Shown here in pieces: positions 16,142-24,447 of a stretch of 53,741 nt of DNA. Location of the stretch: NCBI GenBank assembly GCA_964371945.1, contig CAYJPA010000034.1, positions 1 to 53,741 of the forward strand. The letters are read 5' to 3'. The position numbers and the translations under genes are program-made. This DNA is from CAYJPA01 sp964371945. Lineage in GTDB: Bacteria > Chloroflexota > Chloroflexia > Thermomicrobiales > UBA6265. How positions within the stretch are numbered: the first letter of the stretch is position 1; each line of letters opens with the position of its first letter. The notes beneath the pieces are model-generated. The model saw nothing but the letters and a program-made list of their open reading frames with translations. It was not told where the DNA came from and made no database searches.

Positions 16142-17872
16142 TCAGCCAGCCTCGCTCAGAAGCATTCCGGTTCGGTGCACAGCTGATTTTGCTGAAATCG
16201 CGACGACAGCGGCTGCCGCCGCAATGGCGAGCAACACAAGTGGCCAACCCATCGGCTCGATTACGCCGATCTTGACGTTCAAAATGTCGACCAGAGAATC
16301 CGGCTCCGGGTGGGAGTAGAGAATCAATCGCCCGGCGCCCACCAGCGTGGCCAGGCTGAACAGCCCGCCGGCAACAAAGCTGAAGAGTCGACCGCTGAGC
16401 CCGATCGTACGTTGCACCTGATCCGTTTCGAAATTGGGCGCCAGAGCCGAAGCCGACGTATCGATCAGGGCGTACCCCGCCACCATCCAGATCATCAACA
16501 TGAGAAGCTGGATTGACGGGACAAGCGGTGCCTGCCGGATCCAAAGCGATGCCGCGGCCGCGCTGACACTCACGAGCCCGATTGGCAAAATCGACGCAAT
16601 TGCCTTCGCCAGAAAAATGCTAAACGCCGAGAAGGGGAGGGTACACATGAGATGTACATTTCGGCCCTCGCTTCCATACGAGTAGACCGAGATTCCGAGC
16701 GAGAGCCCCCAGGGCATAAGCGCGAGGGATCCATTTTTCGACCAAAATTCGAACTCCGAAGAGCCAAAAGTCGCGTTGTTGCTCCGCCCAAGCATCACCG
16801 AGTAGATCAGGACGACGCCAACTGGCCAGATCGCACCGCTCAATCGCCGCAGGTCCCGGAAGAGGACGAGCCACTCTTTCAATACAAGCGCCCCGATCCG
16901 GTGCGGCAGCAAACCCGCGATGCGGCTCAGCCACGACGTGATCGATTCGTTCGGTACAGCGGTCTGAACGGCTTGTGTCTGTGCCAAACCGCGAAAGAAT
17001 GTCCCGCGGAAGACCTGAAACGCCACGGCAATGAGCACTCCGCTGAGCGCCAGCAGGCCGGTGGTCGCGATCACGGGGAGCACAAGACGCCCATGCGCTG
17101 CTTCCTGCAGCGCCATTGCTCCGGCGCCGACGGGAGTCCATTCCAACGCGTTCCAAATCGATTCGTACTGGTTTTGATTGACGACGTTTCCGAGTTTCTC
17201 CGGCCGGGGGGCGAGCGCTCGCCAGCCGACGAGAATCAACGTCATGATAGCGAGACTAATGCACAACAGAAAGAGCCGTGCTCGGCGCGGTGGTATATAG
17301 CGTGTTACCAACGAAACGACGATCACTGACGTTGACGTCGCAATCGAAAGAAAAGCAAAGAGCAACAGTAACGCCAACGGCCAGTACAAAACACGATCCG
17401 ATTCCACAAATCCGTAGCCGAGCGCGCCGGCAATGATGAGCATCCCCGCAGGAGCAACACCGAGTGTCGCCTCAATGTATTTGCTCCCGAAGAGCGCCCT
17501 GAGCGGAATTGGCAACGTGAGGAGAAACGGGATGTCGTCGGCCAGAAACATCGCCTGCAGCGCGGTGGTGGAACTGCCGATGAATGCGCCGATGCATCCG
17601 AATGCGATGATGACAGCCAGCAGCGCCCTTGCCTCGGCCACATCGTTGAGGCTACTGACCGCGGATGCAAATCCGATGGTCAAGAGCGCGGTGAATCCCA
17701 AAATCGCTGGAACGGCGAAGCCAAAGTGCAGGCCGACCATTGCCGGCGATTTCCGTCGCTTGACGGCGAGGCGATTGCGGAACGCGCGAAGCTTGACCGC
17801 GATAATGGTCCAACCGGTTCGGCGCGATGAGTCCTCATATGTTGCGCGAGGTTCCGCGGCCACGGTTTTCAT
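16142..17872 (-). CDS. ABC-2-type transporter permease
   Basis: The roughly 576-residue integral membrane protein has about twelve hydrophobic helices in two blocks separated by a cytoplasmic loop with ALVLKEWLVLFRDLRRLSG, a feature of large ABC exporter permeases that carry both halves in one chain. The upstream frame extends to 18040, but the ATG at 17872 (MKTVAAEPRA) shares an ATGA overlap with the ATPase stop and is the natural start. It should form the channel for the ATPase encoded just upstream. The substrate (lipid, peptide or drug) is not evident. Confidence 0.82.
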   Translation of the reverse strand: MKTVAAEPRATYEDSSRRTGWTIIAVKLRAFRNRLAVKRRKSPAMVGLHFGFAVPAILGFTALLTIGFASAVSSLNDVAEARALLAVIIAFGCIGAFIGSSTTALQAMFLADDIPFLLTLPIPLRALFGSKYIEATLGVAPAGMLIIAGALGYGFVESDRVLYWPLALLLLFAFLSIATSTSVIVVSLVTRYIPPRRARLFLLCISLAIMTLILVGWRALAPRPEKLGNVVNQNQYESIWNALEWTPVGAGAMALQEAAHGRLVLPVIATTGLLALSGVLIAVAFQVFRGTFFRGLAQTQAVQTAVPNESITSWLSRIAGLLPHRIGALVLKEWLVLFRDLRRLSGAIWPVGVVLIYSVMLGRSNNATFGSSEFEFWSKNGSLALMPWGLSLGISVYSYGSEGRNVHLMCTLPFSAFSIFLAKAIASILPIGLVSVSAAAASLWIRQAPLVPSIQLLMLMIWMVAGYALIDTSASALAPNFETDQVQRTIGLSGRLFSFVAGGLFSLATLVGAGRLILYSHPEPDSLVDILNVKIGVIEPMGWPLVLLAIAAAAAVVAISAKSAVHRTGMLLSEAG

Positions 17873-18633
17873 GTATGGCGAGGGGTGTAAAGCCCGATCG
17901 ACGGGGCCGCGGCGGCGCCGGTAAGCCCGAGGAAAATACGCTCGAGCGATGCGGACGGCAAACCGTAGTTGTTTCTCAATTCGGACAGACTGCCGATTGC
18001 CACCAATCCTCCTTGATCGAGAATCCCAACCCGATCGCACATCTGTTCAGCGGTCTCGAGCACGTGCGTTGTCATGAAGACCGTGGCGCCGCGATCGCAG
18101 ATCTGGCGTAACACGTCTTTGACGACTCGGGCGCTTCGGGGGTCAAGCCCATTCGTCGGTTCATCCAGAAAAAGCACTTCAGGCTCGTGGATGAGCACCC
18201 CCGAAAGCGCAATTTTTTGCCGCATTCCCTGGGAGTATGTTTCGATGAGTTGATCCGCGGCACCGTCAAGCTCAAATGCTCCGAAGAGCTCGCTTGAGCG
18301 AATCTCCCGTTGCTTTCGAGAAACGTTGAAGATGTCTGCCATGAATCGAAGGAATTCCCGTCCGGTCAACTTGTCGTAAAGAAACGGATTCTCTGCCATG
18401 TAACCGATGAGGCTCTTCAATGCAAGCCGTTCGCGGGCGACATCCTTCCCGGCGACTCTGGCGAAGCCTGAATCGGGAGCGATCAACCCGGTCAAGATCT
18501 TGATCGTGCTGCTTTTTCCGGCTCCATTCGGCCCGAGGAAGACGAACAGCTCGCCCCTTGCAACTGAAAAGGAGAGGTCGTGAATCCCGGCGCCGGAGGC
18601 GTAACACTTTGTTAGGTCGCTGACCTCGATCAC
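17869..18633 (-). CDS. ABC transporter ATP-binding protein
   Basis: The 254-residue ATPase has Walker A LGPNGAGKSS, a Q-loop equivalent in YMAENPFLYDKLTG, signature YSQGMRQKIAL, Walker B VLFLDEPTNGLDP, and H-loop MTTHVLETAEQM. This is the DRA/ABC-2 exporter subtype (CcmA/NatA-like). The frame reaches a TTG at 18657, but GTG 18633 (MIEVSDLTKCY) has AGGA six bases upstream and places the beta-1 strand correctly. It overlaps the permease gene by 4 bp. The signature begins SQG rather than SGG, a variant common in this subfamily. Confidence 0.92.
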   Translation of the reverse strand: MIEVSDLTKCYASGAGIHDLSFSVARGELFVFLGPNGAGKSSTIKILTGLIAPDSGFARVAGKDVARERLALKSLIGYMAENPFLYDKLTGREFLRFMADIFNVSRKQREIRSSELFGAFELDGAADQLIETYSQGMRQKIALSGVLIHEPEVLFLDEPTNGLDPRSARVVKDVLRQICDRGATVFMTTHVLETAEQMCDRVGILDQGGLVAIGSLSELRNNYGLPSASLERIFLGLTGAAAAPSIGLYTPRHT

Positions 18634-18766
18634 ACGGAGGTTCCTGACGTGATTCAAGCTGAAAGGGTCCAGTGCATCGAGGACGCCTCAGATGGAATCA
18701 GGCTAACGCAAGTTCTCTCTCGAGCGCATCCCCCGTTAGTGCGAGACAAGTAATCGAAGCGCAAAA

Positions 18767-18790
18767 CGGGCGCGACCGCGGTCGCGCCCG
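18767..18790 (-). terminator. Perfect 24-bp palindrome, probable terminator of the Flp pilin gene
   Basis: Half-site CGGGCGCGACCG is followed directly by its complement. On the minus strand the hairpin is followed by TTTTGC, consistent with intrinsic termination downstream of the pilin gene at 18949-19149. Such a GC-only stem also explains the sequencing breakdown right beside it. Confidence 0.6.
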
Positions 18791-18817
18791 AATCTGAAAC
18801 CCATGCTGCTCGAGATG

Positions 18818-18935
18818 NNNNNNNNNNCACTCCCCCCCCCCCCCCCCCTTTCTGCCCCAACAACTAACCCCCCCCCAACCGGGGCCCCACCCCGGCCGCG
18901 CCCGAATCTGAACCCCATGCTGCTCGAGATGCATT
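18818..18935. other. Assembly gap and artefactual duplicated sequence
   Basis: Ten Ns (18818-18827) are followed by about 70 bases of C-runs and error-rich sequence. After this, bases near 18896-18931 repeat the motif seen just before the gap (GCGCCCGAATCTGAA...CTCGAGATG, 18783-18817). The two flanks are the same locus read twice. The true sequence probably joins 18817 to the bases after 18931 without the intervening material. Confidence 0.85.
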
Positions 18936-18948
18936 CTGCCTGTGCCCG

Positions 18949-19149
18949 TTAGTCGCCGCCCAGCGGAAGGGTTTTGACAGCCGCGAACAGTTCGTTGAGG
19001 AGTATGTCCCCGATCGTTGTGACGATTCCGATGGTCACGACCACGACCAGGACAATAATGAGAGCGTATTCGATCATAGCCTGACCGGATCGTTCAGGTT
19101 CTGTCCTTGTGGACGTTCGTTTAACAATGAACGCGAGTAATCTGCTCAT
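18949..19149 (-). CDS. Flp/Fap-type (type IVb) pilin
   Basis: The 66-residue precursor has a short basic leader (MSRLLAFIVKRTSTRTEPER). Prepilin peptidase would cut after the Gly in SGQAMIEYALI, giving the Flp N-terminus with Glu5 and a hydrophobic helix (ALIIVLVVVVTIGIVTTIG). It would assemble into a tight-adherence (Tad) pilus. No tad assembly genes are in the window, so it is a satellite pilin gene. A strong hairpin follows on the minus strand. Ribosome-binding sequence before the ATG is poor. Confidence 0.88.
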   Translation of the reverse strand: MSRLLAFIVKRTSTRTEPERSGQAMIEYALIIVLVVVVTIGIVTTIGDILLNELFAAVKTLPLGGD

Positions 19150-19641
19150 GACTGTTGCCCGGCGAGTTAGATTTGAGCTGCTGCCATCGAATCGCGACTG
19201 AGCCTGTGCCCTGGATTACTTGTTGATCGATGAGTGCAACGGGATGAGTGCGAACATGATCTCTGATTGCACGCGGCGTCTGTTAGTCCGATTTGAAGGC
19301 CCAACGGCGAAATCGCGTCGCGCGGACCATCTCCTTTCGTTCGGCGGAGTCGAACGTTAACGCGCGAGCAACGCGCCTGATTGTTCGAAAATTCGAGGTC
19401 GTTCCTCGCGGGTTACGCCGCCGGTCCCTCGTCTGCACCATCGCGCTTCGGGCAGGAAACGCCTAAATGCTGTGACTGAGCTCAGCCTATCCGATTTAGA
19501 AGGCCGCGGGCAGGACACACCTTTCACATTCGACCACGGTACCCTCGTATGCCCAATTGTTCCGTTCCGGACGATCGGGTCAACCTGAATGGCTGGATAC
19601 GAACCGGTACTTCGCCCCGAACGGGCATTTGGGTCCGCCCC
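19150..19641. other. 492-bp leader/intergenic region upstream of the Flp pilin
   Basis: No gene was recognised. On the minus strand this is the 5' region of the pilin gene, unusually long for a 66-codon gene, and could contain a regulated leader. I looked for the c-di-GMP riboswitch core and did not find it. Several short GC-rich inverted repeats exist but none is convincing. Confidence 0.4.
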
Positions 19642-20742
19642 TTATGCGTACGCTTCCTGTGGCACAGGAACCATGATCTCGATTGAAATCCCTTTGTTTG
19701 GTCGATGCTCTTGCATCATCGTTGCGCTGAGCAACTGCAATCGATGCTGGAAGTGCGGTTCGAGCAGCCGCTCATTCACGACCTCACGATCGGTTTGGAG
19801 TGACGTGGCGTCGAGTCGTAGTCTGGCAACTGTTTGATCGCGTTCGACATGAATGTCGATATGATCGGCAGCTCCCTCAGCCAAGAGCGCCGCCAGAATC
19901 GACTGAACCATACGAAAAATCGCCACTTGCATCGTTGAGTTCAGTTGCAGATCGTGCTCGGGACCAGAGACGTCAAACTGAATGTCCTTGAGCCGGCCGA
20001 GCTCTGTCATGTAGCGACGGAGTGTCGCGATCAATCCGATGTCATCAAGCATCATCGGCCTGAGGTCGAAGATGATGCGCCGCGTCTCCTGGAGAGAAGC
20101 GTTGATCATTCCTTTCAGGCTGCTTAGTTCGGTGCGGGCTTCGTTGACGTCGCGATCGATCAGTCGCTCGCATATTTCGGCACGAAGGATTAGGTTCGTT
20201 AGCGACTGGGTTGGACCGTCGTGAATCTGGCGCGAAATACGAAGTCGTTCGTCCTCTTGAGCCTCGATGATGCTGAGATAGCCGGGCTCGCCGATGATCC
20301 GCGTTCCGCCGCCCTCCGTGACGCTCGTTTGACGGGAGCCATACCCGGCCGATCCGAAATCGGGCGACTGAACCTGAAGGCCGAGCAGATCAATCAAGAG
20401 CCGCAGCTTCTCTTGGTACTCCCGAATATGCTGCTGACGGTTTTGCAGCTGCTCTGCTTGCGATCGCATCATGAAGAGGCGAAGTTGAACCTCGTGCGAG
20501 TTGTTGTATAGATCGCGGATGTCTTCTCGACTGTAATTGTCAAGATGGAGCTCCATGTCGCGGACGCGGTTCGACATTTGGAGCTCGCGATTCGCAAGCT
20601 TTTCTACCTCGCTGCTCGTTTTGCTCAACAGCAAAGCGATTTCGCTCAGGGATTGGACCGATTGCTCGAGCTCGGATCGACATTCGCCCTCGAGCGCGAC
20701 CACGCGGTCGAAAAATTCCTTGGTCTGCGGCGGTGGCAACAT
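19642..20742 (-). CDS. DegS-like sensor histidine kinase with degenerate ATPase domain
   Basis: The 366-residue cytoplasmic protein resembles DegS. An N-terminal coiled coil covers residues about 10-130. A HisKA_3 dimerisation domain follows, with phospho-acceptor His in QEDERLRISRQIHDGPTQSL and the conserved IIFDLRPMMLDDIGLIATLR. The C-terminal HATPase region is aligned by FRMVQSILAAL and ISIEIMVPVP. It lacks the N-box Asn, the DxGxG G1 box and the GLxGM G2 box, so ATP binding is doubtful. Start 20742 (MLPPPQTKEFFDR) aligns with the DegS N-terminus; the frame extends further but without supporting signals. No response-regulator gene is adjacent. It could be a phosphotransfer or decoy partner. 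Confidence 0.82.
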   Translation of the reverse strand: MLPPPQTKEFFDRVVALEGECRSELEQSVQSLSEIALLLSKTSSEVEKLANRELQMSNRVRDMELHLDNYSREDIRDLYNNSHEVQLRLFMMRSQAEQLQNRQQHIREYQEKLRLLIDLLGLQVQSPDFGSAGYGSRQTSVTEGGGTRIIGEPGYLSIIEAQEDERLRISRQIHDGPTQSLTNLILRAEICERLIDRDVNEARTELSSLKGMINASLQETRRIIFDLRPMMLDDIGLIATLRRYMTELGRLKDIQFDVSGPEHDLQLNSTMQVAIFRMVQSILAALLAEGAADHIDIHVERDQTVARLRLDATSLQTDREVVNERLLEPHFQHRLQLLSATMMQEHRPNKGISIEIMVPVPQEAYA

Positions 20743-20876
20743 AATGGGTTTGGACTCCCGGAGGGCGAACGACGCGATGTGATCGCGGGTCGAATTCACG
20801 GCAATGCGAGGCATTCCCTGCCGGGAGCGTACGTCTGCTGCCCCGTCACCGCTATGCGACGATTGTCCCAATGCTG

Positions 20877-20908
20877 AAACAGCCCCGGCTGTTTTTGAGC
20901 CAGCCGGG
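20877..20908. terminator. Two mutually exclusive hairpins between kinase and tRNA-Gln
   Basis: Hairpin 1 is AAACAGCC-cc-GGCTGTTT (20877-20894), followed on the plus strand by TT. Hairpin 2 is CCCGGCTG-n9-CAGCCGGG (20884-20908). They share the CCCGGCTG strand and cannot form together. The arrangement could be a bidirectional terminator or an attenuator in the kinase leader. The second hairpin also contains the -35 box of the tRNA promoter. Confidence 0.45.
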
Positions 20909-20922
20909 CGCCGTGCTATCAT
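20895..20922 (+). promoter_or_regulatory. Promoter of tRNA-Gln
   Basis: TTGAGC (20895-20900) and TATCAT (20917-20922) with a 16-bp spacer sit 35 bp upstream of the mature tRNA 5' end. No terminator is visible between the tRNA and glmU, so it may also serve glmU-prs-birA. Confidence 0.55.
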
Positions 20923-20957
20923 TGTTACAACGCGTCTGAAGCGCGCTTTGCCCATGT

Positions 20958-21028
20958 TGGCGAGTGGTGAAATGGTATCACACGGGCCTTTGGAGCCCAT
21001 GTTTCAGGTTCGAGTCCTGGCTCGCCAG
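20958..21028 (+). tRNA. tRNA-Gln (anticodon TTG)
   Basis: The cloverleaf is clear. The acceptor TGGCGAG pairs with CTCGCCA, with the weak U1-A72 pair typical of tRNA-Gln. The D-arm is GTG...CAC, the anticodon loop CTTTGGA gives TTG at positions 34-36, and the T-arm is CAGG-TTCGAGT-CCTG. The discriminator is G and CCA is not encoded. The gene is 71 nt long. Confidence 0.95.
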
Positions 21029-21089
21029 CCTCTTGGCAACGCAACGTCAACTCCCGTGAATTTCAGAATTCCTTGGGTCGAATCATTTG

Positions 21090-22550
21090 ATGTCTGCCAG
21101 CACCGTTGATGGTTCAACGCCGTCCGATCGCGACAGCGTGGCGCTCGTGGTGCTTGCCGCGGGCGCCGGCACGCGGATGAAGTCGACGCTCCCCAAGCCG
21201 CTCCATCAAGTTGCCGGCATGCCTATGGTATGGCACGTACTTAAGGCCGGACGCGCGGCAAACCCGGTCATCAGCGTCGTCGTGCTGAGTCCCGCAATCG
21301 CATCACACCCGGCCTGGCTGACTTCCGCGATCGAGGCGGAAGTAGTCATCCAGGATCCCCCGCTTGGGACCGCCGATGCGGTCTCAACGGCGCTCGAAAT
21401 CATCCCGGACGTTGATTGGCTGCTTGTTCTGTTTGCCGATCATCCGGTCTTGACAGAAGATCCTGTTCGGCGACTGATCAACCGTGCTCGGGCGAGCAAT
21501 GCGCTTGCGACGATCTTGACCTGTGTCGTCCCCGAGGCCGGAGCATACGCTAGGATCGATCGCGACGATCTCGGCCGGCTGATGCGAATCGTCGAGCGCA
21601 AAGACGACGATCTGGCAATGCGCTCGGGCCAGATTGAGATCAATAGCGGCATGATGGCGATCGACGCGCGGTGGGCGCGTACCGCCCTGCGGCGGATTCC
21701 GAAAAGCCAGGTCACGCAGGAGTTTTACTTGCCGGAGCTCGTGCGAATCGCCGTCGACGAACGTGCTCATGACGAACCGTGGCCCGTGCAATCGGTCAGC
21801 GGTGATCTCGAAGATTTGCTCGGGATCAATGACCGGATCGAACAATCTCAGGCAGACGACATCCTTCGTCGCCGGATACGGCGAAGCCACATGCTGAATG
21901 GGGTCACTTTCGTGATGCCGGAGACGATTTCGATCGACGAGGATGTTGTCATCGGCGCTGACACGACGCTACTCCCATTTACTGTTCTCCAGTCTGGGAC
22001 TCGCATCGGTAGTCACTGCACCATCGGTCCACACGCGGTCATCTCCCGAAGCACACTGGGCGACCACGTCGTTGTTCGCTCGTCAACGATCAGTGATTCG
22101 ATACTGGAATCGGGGTCGGATGCGGGTCCGTACGCGCACCTGCGAAACAATGCACGGCTTGGCCCTGATGTGCACGTGGGTAGTTACGCGGAAATCAAGA
22201 ATTCCTCCCTGAGTGAGGGCGCGCGGGTTGGCCATTTTGGATATCTCGGTGACGCGGAGATCGGAGCTCGTACGAATATTGGAGCCGGTACGGTGACCTG
22301 TAATTTCGATGGGGTAAGCAAGCATCGGACGGTCATCGGCGAGGATGCGTTTGTTGGGAGCGACACGATGCTTGTAGCTCCGGTCACGATTGGCGACAAG
22401 GGGCGCACTGGGGCCGGGGCGGTCGTGACGAAAAACGTGCAGCCTGGCGAAACGGTCTACGGAGTGCCGGCTCGCGCGCGAGCACAATCGAACGATCCTG
22501 ATCTGACGGGGTCATCCGTCGCCACAAACAAGAACGAGGGCAAGGATTAA
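21090..22550 (+). CDS. glmU: Bifunctional UDP-N-acetylglucosamine pyrophosphorylase / glucosamine-1-phosphate acetyltransferase
   Basis: The 486-residue enzyme makes UDP-GlcNAc for peptidoglycan. The N-terminal nucleotidyltransferase has LAAGAGTRMKSTLPKPLHQV, the loop DPPLGTADAV and FADHPVL, where the divalent-metal Asp lies. The C-terminal left-handed beta-helix has repeated hexapeptides, with the acetyltransferase residues in GPYAHLRNNARLG, SYAEIKNSS and VTCNFDGV. The start is ATG 21090; a TTG just upstream is ignored. It lies 61 bp after tRNA-Gln and shares TAATG with prs. Confidence 0.94.
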   Translation: MSASTVDGSTPSDRDSVALVVLAAGAGTRMKSTLPKPLHQVAGMPMVWHVLKAGRAANPVISVVVLSPAIASHPAWLTSAIEAEVVIQDPPLGTADAVSTALEIIPDVDWLLVLFADHPVLTEDPVRRLINRARASNALATILTCVVPEAGAYARIDRDDLGRLMRIVERKDDDLAMRSGQIEINSGMMAIDARWARTALRRIPKSQVTQEFYLPELVRIAVDERAHDEPWPVQSVSGDLEDLLGINDRIEQSQADDILRRRIRRSHMLNGVTFVMPETISIDEDVVIGADTTLLPFTVLQSGTRIGSHCTIGPHAVISRSTLGDHVVVRSSTISDSILESGSDAGPYAHLRNNARLGPDVHVGSYAEIKNSSLSEGARVGHFGYLGDAEIGARTNIGAGTVTCNFDGVSKHRTVIGEDAFVGSDTMLVAPVTIGDKGRTGAGAVVTKNVQPGETVYGVPARARAQSNDPDLTGSSVATNKNEGKD

Positions 22551-23485
22551 TGGACGGGCGGCTCCAGATCTTCACGGGGAACGCGCATCCAGATCTCGCG
22601 CGAGAGATCGTGGGTGAGCTCGAATCGCCGCTCGGTAGGGCTGTTGTCGGAACCTGGCGAAACGGCGAGACCCGCGTCAAGCTCGAAGAGAATGTCCGAG
22701 GTTCGGATGTCTTCATTATCCAATCACTCAGTAATCCAGCAGACCATCATCTTATGGAGCTGCTCTTGATGATCGACGCCGCGCGGCGTGCATCAGCGTC
22801 ACGAATCACGGCGGTGATCCCATACTATGCGTACGCAAAGCAAGAGAAGAAGACATCCGGGCGCGAACCGATCTCGGCGAAACTGGTCGCCAACTTAATC
22901 GTCACCGCCGGCGCCGACCGTGTCCTCACACTTGATCTGCATGCGGCCGCGATTGAAGGTTTTTTCGATATCCCAGTTGATCATCTTCGGGCCGCATCGC
23001 TACTCGCGCATCGATTCCGGCGTGATCGCAAGGAGAACCTGGTTGCGGTCAGCCCGGATGCCGGGGGAGTCGCGAGAGCCGACGAGTTCAGAGCTCGGGT
23101 CGGAGCTCCGCTCGCGATTATTTCGAAGCGCCATCCTGGACCAGACTCAACCGAGGTGTTGGAAATGGTCGGAGATGTCGACGGCCGAATCGCCGTGATC
23201 ATCGACGACATGATTTCGACCGGCGGGACTCTCATCGCGGCCGCGATGATGCTGAAGGATCGAGGCGCAACCGAGATCCACGCGGCCGCCACTCACGGGA
23301 TCTTCGCGGACGACGCGCTGGAGTCGATCGCAAATTCGCCGATCAACCGGATACTCGTGACGAACACGATTCCGCTTCCGCCCGGTCCGCGAGAACTCCT
23401 GGACGTGGTCACCGTGGCGCCGTTGCTAGCGGAGGCGATTACACGGATCCACAAAGATCTCAGCATCAGCGCGCTCTTCACGTGA
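22550..23485 (+). CDS. prs: Ribose-phosphate pyrophosphokinase
   Basis: The 311-residue PRPP synthase has the ATP-flexible region (YYAYAKQEKKTSGREPISAK), the metal-binding segment LTLDLHAAAIEGFFDIPVDH, and the PRPP signature VIIDDMISTGGTL. It makes PRPP from ribose 5-phosphate and ATP for nucleotide, His and Trp synthesis. The start overlaps the glmU stop by one base; the end overlaps birA by 4 bp. The glmU-prs order is a widespread bacterial arrangement. The N-terminal half has slightly shortened loops, but active-site residues are kept. Confidence 0.94.
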   Translation: MDGRLQIFTGNAHPDLAREIVGELESPLGRAVVGTWRNGETRVKLEENVRGSDVFIIQSLSNPADHHLMELLLMIDAARRASASRITAVIPYYAYAKQEKKTSGREPISAKLVANLIVTAGADRVLTLDLHAAAIEGFFDIPVDHLRAASLLAHRFRRDRKENLVAVSPDAGGVARADEFRARVGAPLAIISKRHPGPDSTEVLEMVGDVDGRIAVIIDDMISTGGTLIAAAMMLKDRGATEIHAAATHGIFADDALESIANSPINRILVTNTIPLPPGPRELLDVVTVAPLLAEAITRIHKDLSISALFT

Positions 23486-24228
23486 TCGTCGGCCGCGAAT
23501 TCGTTCGAGTCGATAGTGTCCCGAGCACGATGGACCTCCTGACCGAACGGGCCACGACCGGAGCTGAAGAGGGTCTGGTGATCGTGGCGGACGAGCAAAC
23601 CGCCGGCCGCGGCCGCGCGGGCCGCGGTTGGGAAGCCCCGCCGGGCACTTCCCTGCTTTGTTCGATTCTGCTTCGTCCCAATGTCAAGCCGGATCGGCTG
23701 GGCGTCTTGGGACTTCTGGTCGGAGTGGCGGTGGCTGATGCCATCGAATCGACGACATCTGTGCAGTGTCAACTCAAATGGCCAAATGATGTCTGGATCG
23801 ACGGGTTGAAGGTCGCGGGCATTTTGCTGCAATCACGCCTGAATGCTGCCGGTGTCGATTTTGTCAACGTGGGTATTGGAATTAATGTCACAACGCCGGA
23901 GGCGCAGCTCGTGCCCGCCGCAACGAGCCTGTTTGTCGTAACGGGGCAAGCAATCTCCCGTGATGAAATGTTGGACTCACTCTGTGGGTCTCTCGATCGT
24001 GTTTACAATGACTTTATGGAGAACAGCAGTGGAGACTCGATGTGTGAGTGGCGACAGCGGGCTGCCTTGATCGGTGAGAACGTGAGTGTCGTTCAGGATG
24101 GAGTCACGTTGACCGGTCGATTTCTGGGTGTCGATGACGATGGCAAATTGCTCCTCGAAACCGACGATGGCCATCGAGTCGCACTTGTGCAAGGAGATTT
24201 GCTCATGGGCCCAAGGCAGTCTCAATAA
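23482..24228 (+). CDS. birA: Biotin--[acetyl-CoA-carboxylase] ligase (class I)
   Basis: The 248-residue biotin protein ligase lacks the N-terminal DNA-binding domain, so it is a pure enzyme and not a repressor. Motifs are VDSVPSTMDLL, the biotinyl-AMP loop GRGRAGRGWEAPPG, KWPNDVWIDGLKVAGILLQ, and a C-terminal SH3-like domain (GVTLTGRFLGVDDDGKLLLE). It attaches biotin to the carboxyl-carrier protein for fatty-acid synthesis. The GTG start overlaps prs by 4 bp. It ends the glmU-prs-birA unit. Confidence 0.93.
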   Translation: MIVGREFVRVDSVPSTMDLLTERATTGAEEGLVIVADEQTAGRGRAGRGWEAPPGTSLLCSILLRPNVKPDRLGVLGLLVGVAVADAIESTTSVQCQLKWPNDVWIDGLKVAGILLQSRLNAAGVDFVNVGIGINVTTPEAQLVPAATSLFVVTGQAISRDEMLDSLCGSLDRVYNDFMENSSGDSMCEWRQRAALIGENVSVVQDGVTLTGRFLGVDDDGKLLLETDDGHRVALVQGDLLMGPRQSQ

Positions 24229-24339
24229 CAGGTTCGCGACCACTCCAAATATCCTAGAAATGGCGATTTCCTGCACTCGTTAGCTTTCAAGTATGGCATG
24301 ATTGGTCCAATCCGCCACAATGGCCGACGCCGATTTATG

Positions 24340-24368
24340 TTGTCCGCCCAGTTAGGCTCCTCTATACT
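24340..24368 (+). promoter_or_regulatory. Candidate promoter of the fatty-acid oxidation block
   Basis: TTGTCC (24340-24345) and TATACT (24363-24368) have a 17-bp spacer and lie about 80 bp before the acyl-CoA dehydrogenase start. The -10 box is good; the -35 is moderate. Confidence 0.42.
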
Positions 24369-24447
24369 CACGGGCGGCGTTCCGATCACCACGGAACACG
24401 CATTGGCGAAACGGCTGCCGCATCGAGACGAAAGTCGAGACCCCTCA

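Noticed and set aside
18828..18895. Low-complexity C-run region
   Set aside because: It sits next to the Ns and duplicates neighbouring sequence with errors; treated as a sequencing artefact, not biology.
19150..19641. Possible c-di-GMP riboswitch in the Flp pilin leader
   Set aside because: The conserved core elements of the GEMM fold were not found on the minus strand.
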